Origin: Auanema rhodensis
Taxonomy: Eukaryota; Nematoda; Chromadorea; Rhabditida; Rhabditidae
Assembly: GCA_964057225.1 (NCBI GenBank)
Contig: OZ059896.1
Location: 20,952,501 to 21,016,500, forward strand
Reading direction: 5' to 3'
DNA: 64,000 nucleotides
Shown: in pieces, positions 1 through 11,845 of the stretch
Layout: every line of letters begins with the position of its first letter
Position numbering within the stretch: position 1 is the first letter of the stretch
Notes under the pieces: generated by a model
Database searches by the model: none
What the model was told of the DNA's origin: nothing
What the model saw: only the letters and a program-made list of their open reading frames with translations
Made by a program: the position numbers and the translations under genes

Positions 1-37
1 TCAGTTGATATCTCGGTGCATTTTCAAGCTAGCGCAA

Positions 38-53
38 ATCTGATAACACAGAT
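38..53. other. Short 5-bp dyad ATCTG/CAGAT in each monomer
   Basis: ATCTG (38-42) and CAGAT (49-53) are separated by six bases. Two recurrent alleles fall in the left arm and break it without a compensating change in the right arm: T41G (for example monomers starting 2458, 3160, 3862, 4915, 8425) and C40A (1405, 1756, 2107, 8074). The lack of compensation argues against selection on this hairpin. Confidence 0.55.
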
Positions 54-118
54 CGACGCAGCTTAAAAATCCGCATCGAATGCACTATACTACATTGAGA
101 AACGCTTGATACAAAAAT

Positions 119-183
119 TAGTTATGATCGTTTGAAAAATGATGCATTAGTGTATGTTGAGTTTCCATGTACACTCAACATTG
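119..183. other. Near-invariant 65-bp segment with a 9-bp dyad
   Basis: Across the 182 copies this stretch changes far less than the rest of the unit. The only recurrent variant is A149G in a Zone II subfamily; single-copy changes include T123C (47507), a G-to-C at about 17684, A171T (58081) and several in the decayed monomer at 20359. It contains arms ATGTTGAGT (154-162) and ACTCAACAT (173-181) around a 10-base loop. A conserved block inside a variable satellite is a common sign of a protein-binding or structural constraint; here that is inference. Confidence 0.6.
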
Positions 184-208
184 CTTCCAAAAACATTTTG
201 ACAAAAAT

Positions 209-220
209 TTTTTCGAAAAA
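209..220. other. Self-complementary TTTTTCGAAAAA inside an A/T-tract region
   Basis: A 12-base palindrome with a central TTCGAA lies within phased A and T tracts (about 189-307). It is present in almost all copies; the monomer starting at 14392 has lost the CpG (CG to CA). Tracts such as these often give intrinsic curvature, which cannot be measured here. Confidence 0.55.
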
Positions 221-331
221 TTTCAAAATAATTTAGCAAAAAGTAGATGTTTTTAGATTCCATTTTTCAAGGCAAAGACGATAGACAATGTTATTCAACG
301 AAAAAATTAATTCTTCAGGGTGAAAATCGAG

Positions 332-353
332 GATATAAGTGTGAACTTATATC
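332..353. other. Perfect 9-bp dyad spanning each monomer junction
   Basis: The arms GATATAAGT and ACTTATATC flank a four-base GTGA loop, the last two bases lying in the next monomer. A second, overlapping dyad (ATATCA, two-base gap, TGATAT at 349-362) shares the right arm, so the strand could fold in two alternative ways. The element recurs in nearly every copy. It is weakened by A338T in the monomers starting at 48087, 49490, 52297 and 55455. It has no T-run placed as in a bacterial terminator. Protein binding, cruciform formation or a processing point in a satellite transcript are only possibilities. Confidence 0.7.
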
Positions 354-3300
354 AGTTGATATCTCGGTGCATTTTCAAGCTAGCGCAAATCTGATAACAC
401 AGATCGACGCAGCTTAAAAATCCGCATCGAATGCACTATACTACATTGAGAAACGCTTGATACAAAAATTAGTTATGATCGTTTGAAAAATGATGCATTA
501 GTGTATGTTGAGTTTCCATGTACACTCAACATTGCTTCCAAAAACATTTTGACAAAAATTTTTTCGAAAAATTTCAAAATAATTTAGCAAAAAGTAGATG
601 TTTTTAGATTCCTTTTTTTAAGGCAAAGACGATAGACAATGTTATTCAACGAACAAATTAATTCTTCAGGGTGAAAATCGAGGATATAAGTGTGAACTTA
701 TATCAGTTGATATCTCGGTGCATTTTCAAGCTAGCGCAAATCTGATAACACAGATCGACGCAGCTTAAAAATCCGCATCGAATGCACTATACTACATTGA
801 GAAACGCTTGATACAAAAATTAGTTATGATCGTTTGAAAAATGATGCATTAGTGTATGTTGAGTTTCCATGTACACTCAACATTGCTTCCAAAAACATTT
901 TGACAAAAATTTTTTCGAAAAATTTCAAAATAATTTAGCAAAAAGTAGATGTTTTTAGATTCCATTTTTCAAGGCAAAGACGATAGACAATGTTATTCAA
1001 CGAAAAAATTTATTCTTCAGGACGAAAATCGAGGATATAAGTGTGAACTTATATCAGTTGATATCTCGGTGCATTTTCAAGCTAGCGCAAATCTGATAAC
1101 ACAGATCGACGCAGCTTAAAATTCCGCATCGAATGCACTATACTACATTGAGAAACGCTTGATACGAAAATTAGTTATGATCGTTTGAAAAATGATGCAT
1201 TAGTGTATGTTGAGTTTCCATGTACACTCAACATTGCTTCCAAAAACATTTTGACAAAAATTTTTTCGAAAAATTTCAAAATAATTTAGCAAAAAGTAGA
1301 TGTTTTTAGATTCCTTTTTTTAAGGCAAAGACGATGGACAATGTTATTCAACGAAAAAATTAATTCTTCAGGACGAAAATCGAGGATATAAGTGTGAACT
1401 TATATCAGTTGATATCTCGGTGCATTTTCAAGCTAGCGCAAATATGATAACACAGATCGACGCAGCTTAAAAATCCGCATCGAATGCACTATACTACATT
1501 GAGAAACGCTTAATACAAAAATTAGTTATGATCGTTTGAAAAATGATGCATTAGTGTATGTTGAGTTTCCATGTACACTCAACATTGCTTCCAAAAACAT
1601 TTTGACAAAAATTTTTTCGAAAAATTTCAAAATAATTTAGCAAAAAGTAGATGTTTTTAGATTCCTTTTTTTAAGGCAAAGACGATGGACAATGTTATTC
1701 AACGAAAAAATTTATTCTTCAGGACGAAAATCGAGGATATAAGTGTGAACTTATATCAGTTGATATCTCGGTGCATTTTCAAGCTAGCGCAAATATGATA
1801 ACACAGATCGACGCAGCTTAAAAATCCGCATCGAATGCACTATACTACATTGAGAAACGCTTAATACAAAAATTAGTTATGATCGTTTGAAAAATGATGC
1901 ATTAGTGTATGTTGAGTTTCCATGTACACTCAACATTGCTTCCAAAAACATTTTGACAAAAATTTTTTCGAAAAATTTCAAAATAATTTAGCAAAAAGTA
2001 GATGTTTTTAGATTCCTTTTTTTAAGGCAAAGACGATGGACAATGTTATTCAACGAAAAAATTTATTCTTCAGGACGAAAATCGAGGATATAAGTGTGAA
2101 CTTATATCAGTTGATATCTCGGTGCATTTTCAAGCTAGCGCAAATATGATAACACAGATCGACGCAGCTTAAAAATCCGCATCGAATGCACTATACTACA
2201 TTGAGAAACGCTTAATACAAAAATTAGTTATGATCGTTTGAAAAATGATGCATTAGTGTATGTTGAGTTTCCATGTACACTCAACATTGCTTCCAAAAAC
2301 ATTTTGACAAAAATTTTTTCGAAAAATTTCAAAATAATTTAGCAAAAAGTAGATGTTTTTAGATTCCTTTTTTTAAGGCAAAGACGATGGACAATGTTAT
2401 TCAACGAAAAAATTTATTCTTCAGGACGAAAATCGAGGATATAAGTGTGAACTTATATCAGTTGATATCTCGGTGCATTTTTAAGCTAGCGCAAATCGGA
2501 TAACACAGATCGACGCAGCTTAAAAATCCGCATCGAATGCACTATACTACATTGAGAAACGCTTAATACAAAAATTAGTTATGATCGTTTGAAAAATGAT
2601 GCATTAGTGTATGTTGAGTTTCCATGTACACTCAACATTGCTTCCAAAAACATTTTGACAAAAATTTTTTCGAAAAATTTCAAAATAATTTAGCAAAAAG
2701 TAGATGTTTTTAGATTCCTTTTTTTAAGGCAAAGACGATGGACAATGTTATTCAACGAAAAAATTAATTCTTCAGGACGAAAATCGAGGATATAAGTGTG
2801 AACTTATATCAGTTGATATCTCGGTGCATTTTCAAGCTAGCGCAAATCTGATAACACAGATCGACGCAGCTTAAAAATCCGCATCGAATGCACTATACTA
2901 CATTGAGAAACGCTTAATACAAAAATTAGTTATGATCGTTTGAAAAATGATGCATTAGTGTATGTTGAGTTTCCATGTACACTCAACATTGCTTCCAAAA
3001 ACATTTTGACAAAAATTTTTTCGAAAAATTTCAAAATAATTTAGCAAAAAGTAGATGTTTTTAGATTCCTTTTTTTAAGGCAAAGACGATGGACAAGGTT
3101 ATTCAACGAAAAAATTAATTCTTCAGGACGAAAATCGAGGATATAAGTGTGAACTTATATCAGTTGATATCTCGGTGCATTTTCAAGCTAGCGCAAATCG
3201 GATAACACAGATCGACGCAGCTTAAAAATCCGCATCGAATGCACTATACTACATTGAGAAACGCTTGATACAAAAATTAGTTATGATCGTTTGAAAAATG

Positions 3301-3510
3301 ATGCATTAGTGTATGTTGAGTTTCCATGTACACTCAACATTGCTTCCAAAAACATTTTGACAAAAATTTTTTCGAAAAATTTCAAAATAATTTAGCAAAA
3401 AGTAGATGTTTTTAGATTCCTTTTTTTAAGGCAAAGACGATAGACAATGTTATTCAACGAAAAAATTAATTCTTCAGGGTGAAAATCGAGGATATAAGTG
3501 TGAACTTATA
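352..3510. repeat. Multi-monomer block, copy 1 (expanded form)
   Basis: Monomers 2-10 carry an ordered series of alleles: A303C; then an intermediate copy; then A113G; then three near-identical copies with C40A, G108A, A309T and a GGACG end (1405, 1756, 2107); then T25 with T41G; then T289G; then T41G again. The same order reappears at 7021-9477 with only one C40A copy, so two extra monomers lie here. Confidence 0.7.
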
Positions 3511-3849
3511 TCAGTTGATATCTCGGTGCATTTTCAAGCTAGCGCAAATCTGATAACACAGATCGACGCAGCTTAAAAATCCGCATCGAATGCACTATAC
3601 TACATTGAGAAACGCTTGATACAAAAATTAGTTATGATCGTTTGAAAAATGATGCATTAGTGTATGTTGAGTTTCCATGTACACTCAACATTGCTTCCAA
3701 AAACATTTTGACAAAAATTTTTTCGAAAAATTTCAAAATAATTTAGCAAAAAGTAGATGTTTTTAGATTCCTTTTTTTAAGGCAAAGACGATGGACAAGG
3801 TTATTCAACGAAAAAATTAATTCTTCAGGACGAAAATCGAGGATATAAG

Positions 3850-6000
3850 TGTGAACTTATATCAGTTGATATCTCGGTGCATTTTCAAGCTAGCGCAAAT
3901 CGGATAACACAGATCGACGCAGCTTAAAAATCCGCATCGAATGCACTATACTACATTGAGAAACGCTTGATACAAAAATTAGTTATGATCGTTTGAAAAA
4001 TGATGCATTAGTGTATGTTGAGTTTCCATGTACACTCAACATTGCTTCCAAAAACATTTTGACAAAAATTTTTTCGAAAAATTTCAAAATAATTTAGCAA
4101 AAAGTAGATGTTTTTAGATTCCTTTTTTTAAGGCAAAGACGATAGACAATGTTATTCAACGAAAAAATTAATTCTTCAGGGTGAAAATCGAGGATATAAG
4201 TGTGAACTTATATCAGTTGATATCTCGGTGCATTTTCAAGCTAGCGCAAATCTGATAACACAGATCGACGCAGCTTAAAAATCCGCATCGAATGCACTAT
4301 ACTACATTGAGAAACGCTTGATACAAAAATTAGTTATGATCGTTTGAAAAATGATGCATTAGTGTATGTTGAGTTTCCATGTACACTCAACATTGCTTCC
4401 AAAAACATTTTGACAAAAATTTTTTCGAAAAATTTCAAAAAAATTTAGCAAAAAGTAGATGTTTTTAGATTCCATTTTTCAAGGCAAAGACGATAGACAA
4501 TGTTATTCAACGAAAAAATCAATTCTTCAGGGTGAAAATCGAGGATATAAGTGTGAACTTATATCAGTTGATATCTCGGTGCATTTTAAAGCTAGCGCAA
4601 ATCTGATAACACAGATCGACGCAGCTTAAAAATCCGCATCGAATGCACTATACTACATTGAGAAACGCTTGATACAAAAATTAGTTATGATCGTTTGAAA
4701 AATGATGCATTAGTGTATGTTGAGTTTCCATGTACACTCAACATTGCTTCCAAAAACATTTTGACAAAAATTTTTTCGAAAAATTTCAAAATAATTTAGC
4801 AAAAAGTAGATGTTTTTAGATTCCATTTTTCAAGGCAAAGACGATAGACAATGTTATTCAACGAAAAAATTAATTCTTCAGGGTGAAAATCGAGGATATA
4901 AGTGTGAACTTATATCAGTTGATATCTCGGTGCATTTTCAAGCTAGCGCAAATCGGATAACACAGATCGACGCAGCTTAAAAATCCGCATCGAATGCACT
5001 ATACTACATTGAGAAACGCTTGATACAAAAATTAGTTATGATCGTTTGAAAAATGATGCATTAGTGTATGTTGAGTTTCCATGTACACTCAACATTGCTT
5101 CCAAAAACATTTTGACAAAAATTTTTTCGAAAAATTTCAAAATAATTTAGCAAAAAGTAGATGTTTTTAGATTCCTTTTTTTAAGGCAAAGACGATAGAC
5201 AATGTTATTCAACGAAAAAATTAATTCTTCAGGGTGAAAATCGAGGATATAAGTGTGAACTTATATCAGTTGATATCTCGGTGCATTTTCAAGCTAGCGC
5301 AAATCTGATAACACAGATCGACGCAGCTTAAAAATCCGCATCGAATGCACTATACTACATTGAGAAACGCTTGATACAAAAATTAGTTATGATCGTTTGA
5401 AAAATGATGCATTAGTGTATGTTGAGTTTCCATGTACACTCAACATTGCTTCCAAAAACATTTTGACAAAAATTTTTTCGAAAAATTTCAAAAAAATTTA
5501 GCAAAAAGTAGATGTTTTTAGATTCCATTTTTCAAGGCAAAGACGATAGACAATGTTATTCAACGAAAAAATCAATTCTTCAGGGTGAAAATCGAGGATA
5601 TAAGTGTGAACTTATATCAGTTGAAATCTCGGTGCATTTTAAAGCTAGCGCAAATCTGATAACACAGATCGACGCAGCTTAAAAATCCGCATCGAATGCA
5701 CTATACTACATTGAGAAACGCTTGATACAAAAATTAGTTATGATCGTTTGAAAAATGATGCATTAGTGTATGTTGAGTTTCCATGTACACTCAACATTGC
5801 TTCCAAAAACATTTTGACAAAAATTTTTTCGAAAAATTTCAAAATAATTTAGCAAAAAGTAGATGTTTTTAGATTCCATTTTTCAAGGCAAAGACGATAG
5901 ACAATGTTATTCAACGAAAAAATTAATTCTTCAGGGTGAAAATCGAGGATATAAGTGTGAACTTATATCAGTTGATATCTCGGTGCATTTTCAAGCTAGC
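3850..6000. repeat. Two tandem copies of a 1,053-bp trimer
   Basis: Monomers 12-14 (3862, 4213, 4564) match monomers 15-17 (4915, 5266, 5617) in order: T41G; then T229A with T308C; then C25A. C25A and T308C are rare elsewhere, so their recurrence at exactly three monomers marks a local duplication. Monomer 17 has gained a private T-to-A that destroys its EcoRV palindrome. Confidence 0.8.
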
Positions 6001-7020
6001 GCAAATCTGATAACACAGATCGACGCAGCTTAAAAATCCGCATCGAATGCACCATACTACATTGAGAAACGCTTGATACAAAAATTAGTTATGATCGTTT
6101 GAAAAATGATGCATTAGTGTATGTTGAGTTTCCATGTACACTCAACATTGCTTCCAAAAACATTTTGACAAAAATTTTTTCGAAAAATTTCAAAATTATT
6201 TAGCAAAAAGTAGATGTTTTTAGATTCCATTTTTCAAGGCAAAGACGATAGACAATGTTATTCAACGAAAAAATTAATTCTTCAGGGTGAAAATCGAGGA
6301 TATAAGTGTGAACTTATATCAGTTGATATCTCGGTGCATTTTCAAGCTAGCGCAAATCTGATAACACAGATCGACGCAGCTTAAAAATCCGCATCGAATG
6401 CACTATACTACATTGAGAAACGCTTGATACAAAAATTAGTTATGATCGTTTGAAAAATGATGCATTAGTGTATGTTGAGTTTCCATGTACACTCAACATT
6501 GCTTCCAAAAACATTTTGACAAAAATTTTTTCGAAAAATTTCAAAATAATTTAGCAAAAAGTAGATGTTTTTAGATTCCATTTTTCAAGGCAAAGACGAT
6601 AGACAATGTTATTCAACGAAAAAATTAATTCTTCAGGGTGAAAATCGAGGATATAAGTGTGAAATTATATCAGTTGATATCTCGGTGCATTTTCAAGCTA
6701 GCGCAAATCTGATAACACAGATCGACGCAGCTTAAAAATCCGCATCGAATGCACTATACTACATTCAGAAACGCTTGATACAAAAATTAGTTATGATCGT
6801 TTGAAAAATGATGCATTAGTGTATGTTGAGTTTCCATGTACACTCAACATTGCTTCCAAAAACATTTTGACAAAAATTTTTTCGAAAAATTTCAAAATAA
6901 TTTAGCAAAAAGTAAATGTTTTTAGATTCCATTTTTCAAGGCAAAGACGATAGACAATGTTATTCAACGAAAAAATTAATTCTTCAGGGTGAAAATCGAG
7001 GATATAAGTGTGAACTTATA

Positions 7021-9477
7021 TCAGTTGATATCTCGGTGCATTTTCAAGCTAGCGCAAATCTGATAACACAGATCGACGCAGCTTAAAAATCCGCATCGAA
7101 TGCACTATACTACATTGAGAAACGCTTGATACAAAAATTAGTTATGATCGTTTGAAAAATGATGCATTAGTGTATGTTGAGTTTCCATGTACACTCAACA
7201 TTGCTTCCAAAAACATTTTGACAAAAATTTTTTCGAAAAATTTCAAAATAATTTAGCAAAAAGTAGATGTTTTTAGATTCCTTTTTTTAAGGCAAAGACG
7301 ATAGACAATGTTATTCAACGAACAAATTAATTCTTCAGGGTGAAAATCGAGGATATAAGTGTGAACTTATATCAGTTGATATCTCGGTGCATTTTCAAGC
7401 TAGCGCAAATCTGATAACACAGATCGACGCAGCTTAAAAATCCGCATCGAATGCACTATACTACATTGAGAAACGCTTGATACAAAAATTAGTTATGATC
7501 GTTTGAAAAATGATGCATTAGTGTATGTTGAGTTTCCATGTACACTCAACATTGCTTCCAAAAACATTTTGACAAAAATTTTTTCGAAAAATTTCAAGAT
7601 AATTTAGCAAAAAGTAGATGTTTTTAGATTCCATTTTTCAAGGCAAAGACGATAGACAATGTTATTCAACGAAAAAATTAATTCTTCAGGGTGAAAATCG
7701 AGGATATAAGTGTGAACTTATATCAGTTGATATCTCGATGCATTTTCAAGCTAGCGCAAATCTGATAACACAGATCGACGCAGCTTAAAAATCCGCATCG
7801 AATGCACTATACTACATTGAGAAACGCTTGATACGAAAATTAGTTATGATCGTTTGAAAAATGATGCATTAGTGTATGTTGAGTTTCCATGTACACTCAA
7901 CATTGCTTCCAAAAACATTTTGACAAAAATTTTTTCGAAAAATTTCAAAATAATTTAGCAAAAAGTAGATGTTTTTAGATTCCTTTTTTTAAGGCAAAGA
8001 CGATGGACAATGTTATTCAACGAAAAAATTAATTCTTCAGGACGAAAATCGAGGATATAAGTGTGAACTTATATCAGTTGATATCTCGGTGCATTTTCAA
8101 GCTAGCGCAAATATGATAACACAGATCGACGCAGCTTAAAAATCCGCATCGAATGCACTATACTACATTGAGAAACGCTTAATACAAAAATTAGTTATGA
8201 TCGTTTGAAAAATGATGCATTAGTGTATGTTGAGTTTCCATGTACACTCAACATTGCTTCCAAAAACATTTTGACAAAAATTTTTTCGAAAAATTTCAAA
8301 ATAATTTAGCAAAAAGTAGATGTTTTTAGATTCCTTTTTTTAAGGCAAAGACGATGGACAATGTTATTCAACGAAAAAATTTATTCTTCAGGACGAAAAT
8401 CGAGGATATAAGTGTGAACTTATATCAGTTGATATCTCGGTGCATTTTTAAGCTAGCGCAAATCGGATAACACAGATCGACGCAGCTTAAAAATCCGCAT
8501 CGAATGCACTATACTACATTGAGAAACGCTTAATACAAAAATTAGTTATGATCGTTTGAAAAATGATGCATTAGTGTATGTTGAGTTTCCATGTACACTC
8601 AACATTGCTTCCAAAAACATTTTGACAAAAATTTTTTCGAAAAATTTCAAAATAATTTAGCAAAAAGTAGATGTTTTTAGATTCCTTTTTTTAAGGCAAA
8701 GACGATGGACAATGTTATTCAACGAAAAAATTAATTCTTCAGGACGAAAATCGAGGATATAAGTGTGAACTTATATCAGTTGATATCTCGGTGCATTTTC
8801 AAGCTAGCGCAAATCTGATAACACAGATCGACGCAGCTTAAAAATCCGCATCGAATGCACTATACTACATTGAGAAACGCTTAATACAAAAATTAGTTAT
8901 GATCGTTTGAAAAATGATGCATTAGTGTATGTTGAGTTTCCATGTACACTCAACATTGCTTCCAAAAACATTTTGACAAAAATTTTTTCGAAAAATTTCA
9001 AAATAATTTAGCAAAAAGTAGATGTTTTTAGATTCCTTTTTTTAAGGCAAAGACGATGGACAAGGTTATTCAACGAAAAAATTAATTCTTCAGGACGAAA
9101 ATCGAGGATATAAGTGTGAACTTATATCAGTTGATATCTCGGTGCATTTTCAAGCTAGCGCAAATCGGATAACACAGATCGACGCAGCTTAAAAATCCGC
9201 ATCGAATGCACTATACTACATTGAGAAACGCTTGATACAAAAATTAGTTATGATCGTTTGAAAAATGATGCATTAGTGTATGTTGAGTTTCCATGTACAC
9301 TCAACATTGCTTCCAAAAACATTTTGACAAAAATTTTTTCGAAAAATTTCAAAATAATTTAGCAAAAAGTAGATGTTTTTAGATTCCTTTTTTTAAGGCA
9401 AAGACGATAGACAATGTTATTCAACGAAAAAATTAATTCTTCAGGGTGAAAATCGAGGATATAAGTGTGAACTTATA
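7021..9477. repeat. Multi-monomer block, copy 2 (short form)
   Basis: Monomers 21-27 repeat the allele order of monomers 2-10. Offset is 6,669 bp (19 monomers) for the left part, including the A303C copy (352 and 7021) and the A113G copy (1054 and 7723). It is 5,967 bp (17 monomers) for the right part, including the T25/T41G copy (2458 and 8425) and the T289G copy. The second member of the series (7372) ends in GGGTG rather than GGACG, so the copies have diverged or been converted. Confidence 0.7.
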
Positions 9478-11845
9478 TCAGTTGATATCTCGGTGTAATT
9501 TCAAGCTAGCGCAAATCTGATAACACAGATCGACGCAGCTTAAAAATCCGCATCGAATGCACTATACTACATTGAGAAACGCTTGATACAAAAATTAGTT
9601 ATGATCGTTTGAAAAATGATGCATTAGTGTATGTTGAGTTTCCATGTACACTCAACATTGCTTCCAAAAACATTTTGACAAAAATTTTTTCGAAAAATTT
9701 CAAAAAAATTTAGCAAAAAGTAGATGTTTTTAGATTCCATTTTTCAAGGCAAAGACGATAGACAATGTTATTCAACGAAAAAATCAATTCTTCAGGGTGA
9801 AAATCGAGGATATAAGTGTGAACTTATATCAGTTGATATCTCGGTGCATTTTCAAGCTAGCGCAAATCTGATAACACAGATCGACGCAGCTTAAAAATCC
9901 GCATCGAATGCACTATACTACATTGAGAAACGCTTGATACAAAAATTAGTTATGATCGTTTGAAAAATGATGCATTAGTGTATGTTGAGTTTCCATGTAC
10001 ACTCAACATTGCTTCCAAAAACATTTTGACAAAAATTTTTTCGAAAAATTTCAAAATAATTTAGCAAAAAGTAGATGTTTTTAGATTCCATTTTTCAAGG
10101 CAAAGACGATAGACAATGTTATTCAACGAAAAAATTAATTCTTCAGGGTGAAAATCGAGGATATAAGTGTGAACTTATATCAGTTGATATCTCGGTGCAT
10201 TTTTAAGCTAGCGCAAATCTGATAACACAGATCGACGCAGCTTAAAAATCCGCATCGAATGCACTATACTACATTGAGAAACGCTTAATACAAAAATTAG
10301 TTATGATCGTTTGAAAAATGATGCATTAGTGTATGTTGAGTTTCCATGTACACTCAACATTGCTTCCAAAAACATTTTGACAAAAATTTTTTCGAAAAAT
10401 TTCAAAATAATTTAGCAAAAAGTAGATGTTTTTAGATTCCTTTTTTTAAGGCAAAGACGATGGACAAGGTTATTCAACGAAAAAATTAATTCTTCAGGAC
10501 GAAAATCGAGGATATAAGTGTGAACTTATATCAGTTGATATCTCGGTGCATTTTCAAGCTAGCGCAAATCGGATAACACAGATCGACGCAGCTTAAAAAT
10601 CCGCATCGAATGCACTATACTACATTGAGAAACGCTTGATACAAAAATTAGTTATGATCGTTTGAAAAATGATGCATTAGTGTATGTTGAGTTTCCATGT
10701 ACACTCAACATTGCTTCCAAAAACATTTTGACAAAAATTTTTTCGAAAAATTTCAAAATAATTTAGCAAAAAGTAGATGTTTTTAGATTCCTTTTTTTAA
10801 GGCAAAGACGATAGACAATGTTATTCAACGAAAAAATTAATTCTTCAGGGTGAAAATCGAGGATATAAGTGTGAACTTATATCAGTTGATATCTCGGTGT
10901 AATTTCAAGCTAGCGCAAATCTGATAACACAGATCGACGCAGCTTAAAAATCCGCATCGAATGCACTATACTACATTGAGAAACGCTTGATACAAAAATT
11001 AGTTATGATCGTTTGAAAAATGATGCATTAGTGTATGTTGAGTTTCCATGTACACTCAACATTGCTTCCAAAAACATTTTGACAAAAATTTTTTCGAAAA
11101 ATTTCAAAAAAATTTAGCAAAAAGTAGATGTTTTTAGATTCCATTTTTCAAGGCAAAGACGATAGACAATGTTATTCAACGAAAAAATCAATTCTTCAGG
11201 GTGAAAATCGAGGATATAAGTGTGAACTTATATCAGTTGATATCTCGGTGCATTTTCAAGCTAGCGCAAATCTGATAACACAGATCGACGCAGCTTAAAA
11301 ATCCGCATCGAATGCACTATACTACATTGAGAAACGCTTGATACAAAAATTAGTTATGATCGTTTGAAAAATGATGCATTAGTGTATGTTGAGTTTCCAT
11401 GTACACTCAACATTGCTTCCAAAAACATTTTGACAAAAATTTTTTCGAAAAATTTCAAAATAATTTAGCAAAAAGTAGATGTTTTTAGATTCCATTTTTC
11501 AAGGCAAAGACGATAGACAATGTTATTCAACGAAAAAATTAATTCTTCAGGGTGAAAATCGAGGATATAAGTGTGAACTTATATCAGTTGATATCTCGGT
11601 GCATTTTTAAGCTAGCGCAAATCTGATAACACAGATCGACGCAGCTTAAAAATCCGCATCGAATGCACTATACTACATTGAGAAACGCTTAATACAAAAA
11701 TTAGTTATGATCGTTTGAAAAATGATGCATTAGTGTATGTTGAGTTTCCATGTACACTCAACATTGCTTCCAAAAACATTTTGACAAAAATTTTTTCGAA
11801 AAATTTCAAAATAATTTAGCAAAAAGTAGATGTTTTTAGATTCCT
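8801..11845. repeat. Two tandem copies of a 1,404-bp tetramer
   Basis: The rare change GTGTAATTT near monomer position 19-20 occurs at 9496-9497 and again at 10900-10901, exactly four monomers apart. Its neighbours (T41G copy, T229A/T308C, C25/G108 copy, and T25/A108 copy) follow in the same order. The match begins inside monomers 26/30 after position 25 and ends inside monomers 30/34 near position 268, so the exchange points are within monomers. Confidence 0.8.

Larger units (their letters stand above)
1..351. repeat. Reference monomer (monomer 1), used for all position numbering
   Basis: This copy defines the numbering used in other entries. It is 31.6% G+C (54 C, 57 G) with 12 CpG. Landmarks are an EcoRV palindrome at 7-12, an NheI palindrome (GCTAGC) at 28-33, an ATCTG/CAGAT dyad at 38-53, a near-invariant segment at 119-183 holding a 9-bp dyad, a self-complementary TTTTTCGAAAAA at 209-220, A/T tracts from 189 to 307, a hypervariable pyrimidine tract at 259-272, and a 9-bp dyad crossing into the next copy (332-353). 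Recurrent variable sites are 17, 25, 40-41, 72-74, 78, 96-97, 108, 113-114, 149, 184-185, 196, 202, 229-234, 240, 260-271, 283, 286-289, 298, 303-309, 320-321 and 338. No halves or thirds of the unit resemble one another by eye. Confidence 0.95.
1..11583. repeat. Zone I: C25/G108-rich monomers 1-33
   Basis: Most copies have C25 and G108. Two end types alternate: GGGTG-type (A262 or T262, A283) and GGACG-type (G320A/T321C with A283G). Alleles confined largely to this zone and the mosaic near 23 kb include A303C, A309T, T308C, T289G and T41G. Private single-copy changes include an A-to-T in the A tract near 1119, T-to-A at 5625, T-to-C at 6053, C-to-A at 6664, G-to-C at 6766 and G-to-A near 6915. 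Confidence 0.75.

Noticed and set aside
38-110. Hammerhead ribozyme core, as found in some satellites
   Set aside because: CTGATAA and GAAAC occur, but the required CTGATGA core and matching stems do not, on either strand.
282-304. CENP-B-box-like sequence on the minus strand (TTTCGTTGAATAACATT)
   Set aside because: The first eight bases and the central A agree with the published box, but the essential CGGG part is absent, so it does not meet the core motif.
1-351. Promoter signals (TATAAG-like at 334-339, polymerase III A and B boxes)
   Set aside because: The TATA-like string is part of the junction dyad and has no supporting initiator; no acceptable A-box/B-box pair was found.
332-353. 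Rho-independent terminator
   Set aside because: The stem is AT-rich, lacks a following U-run, repeats every 351 bp and is not next to any gene.
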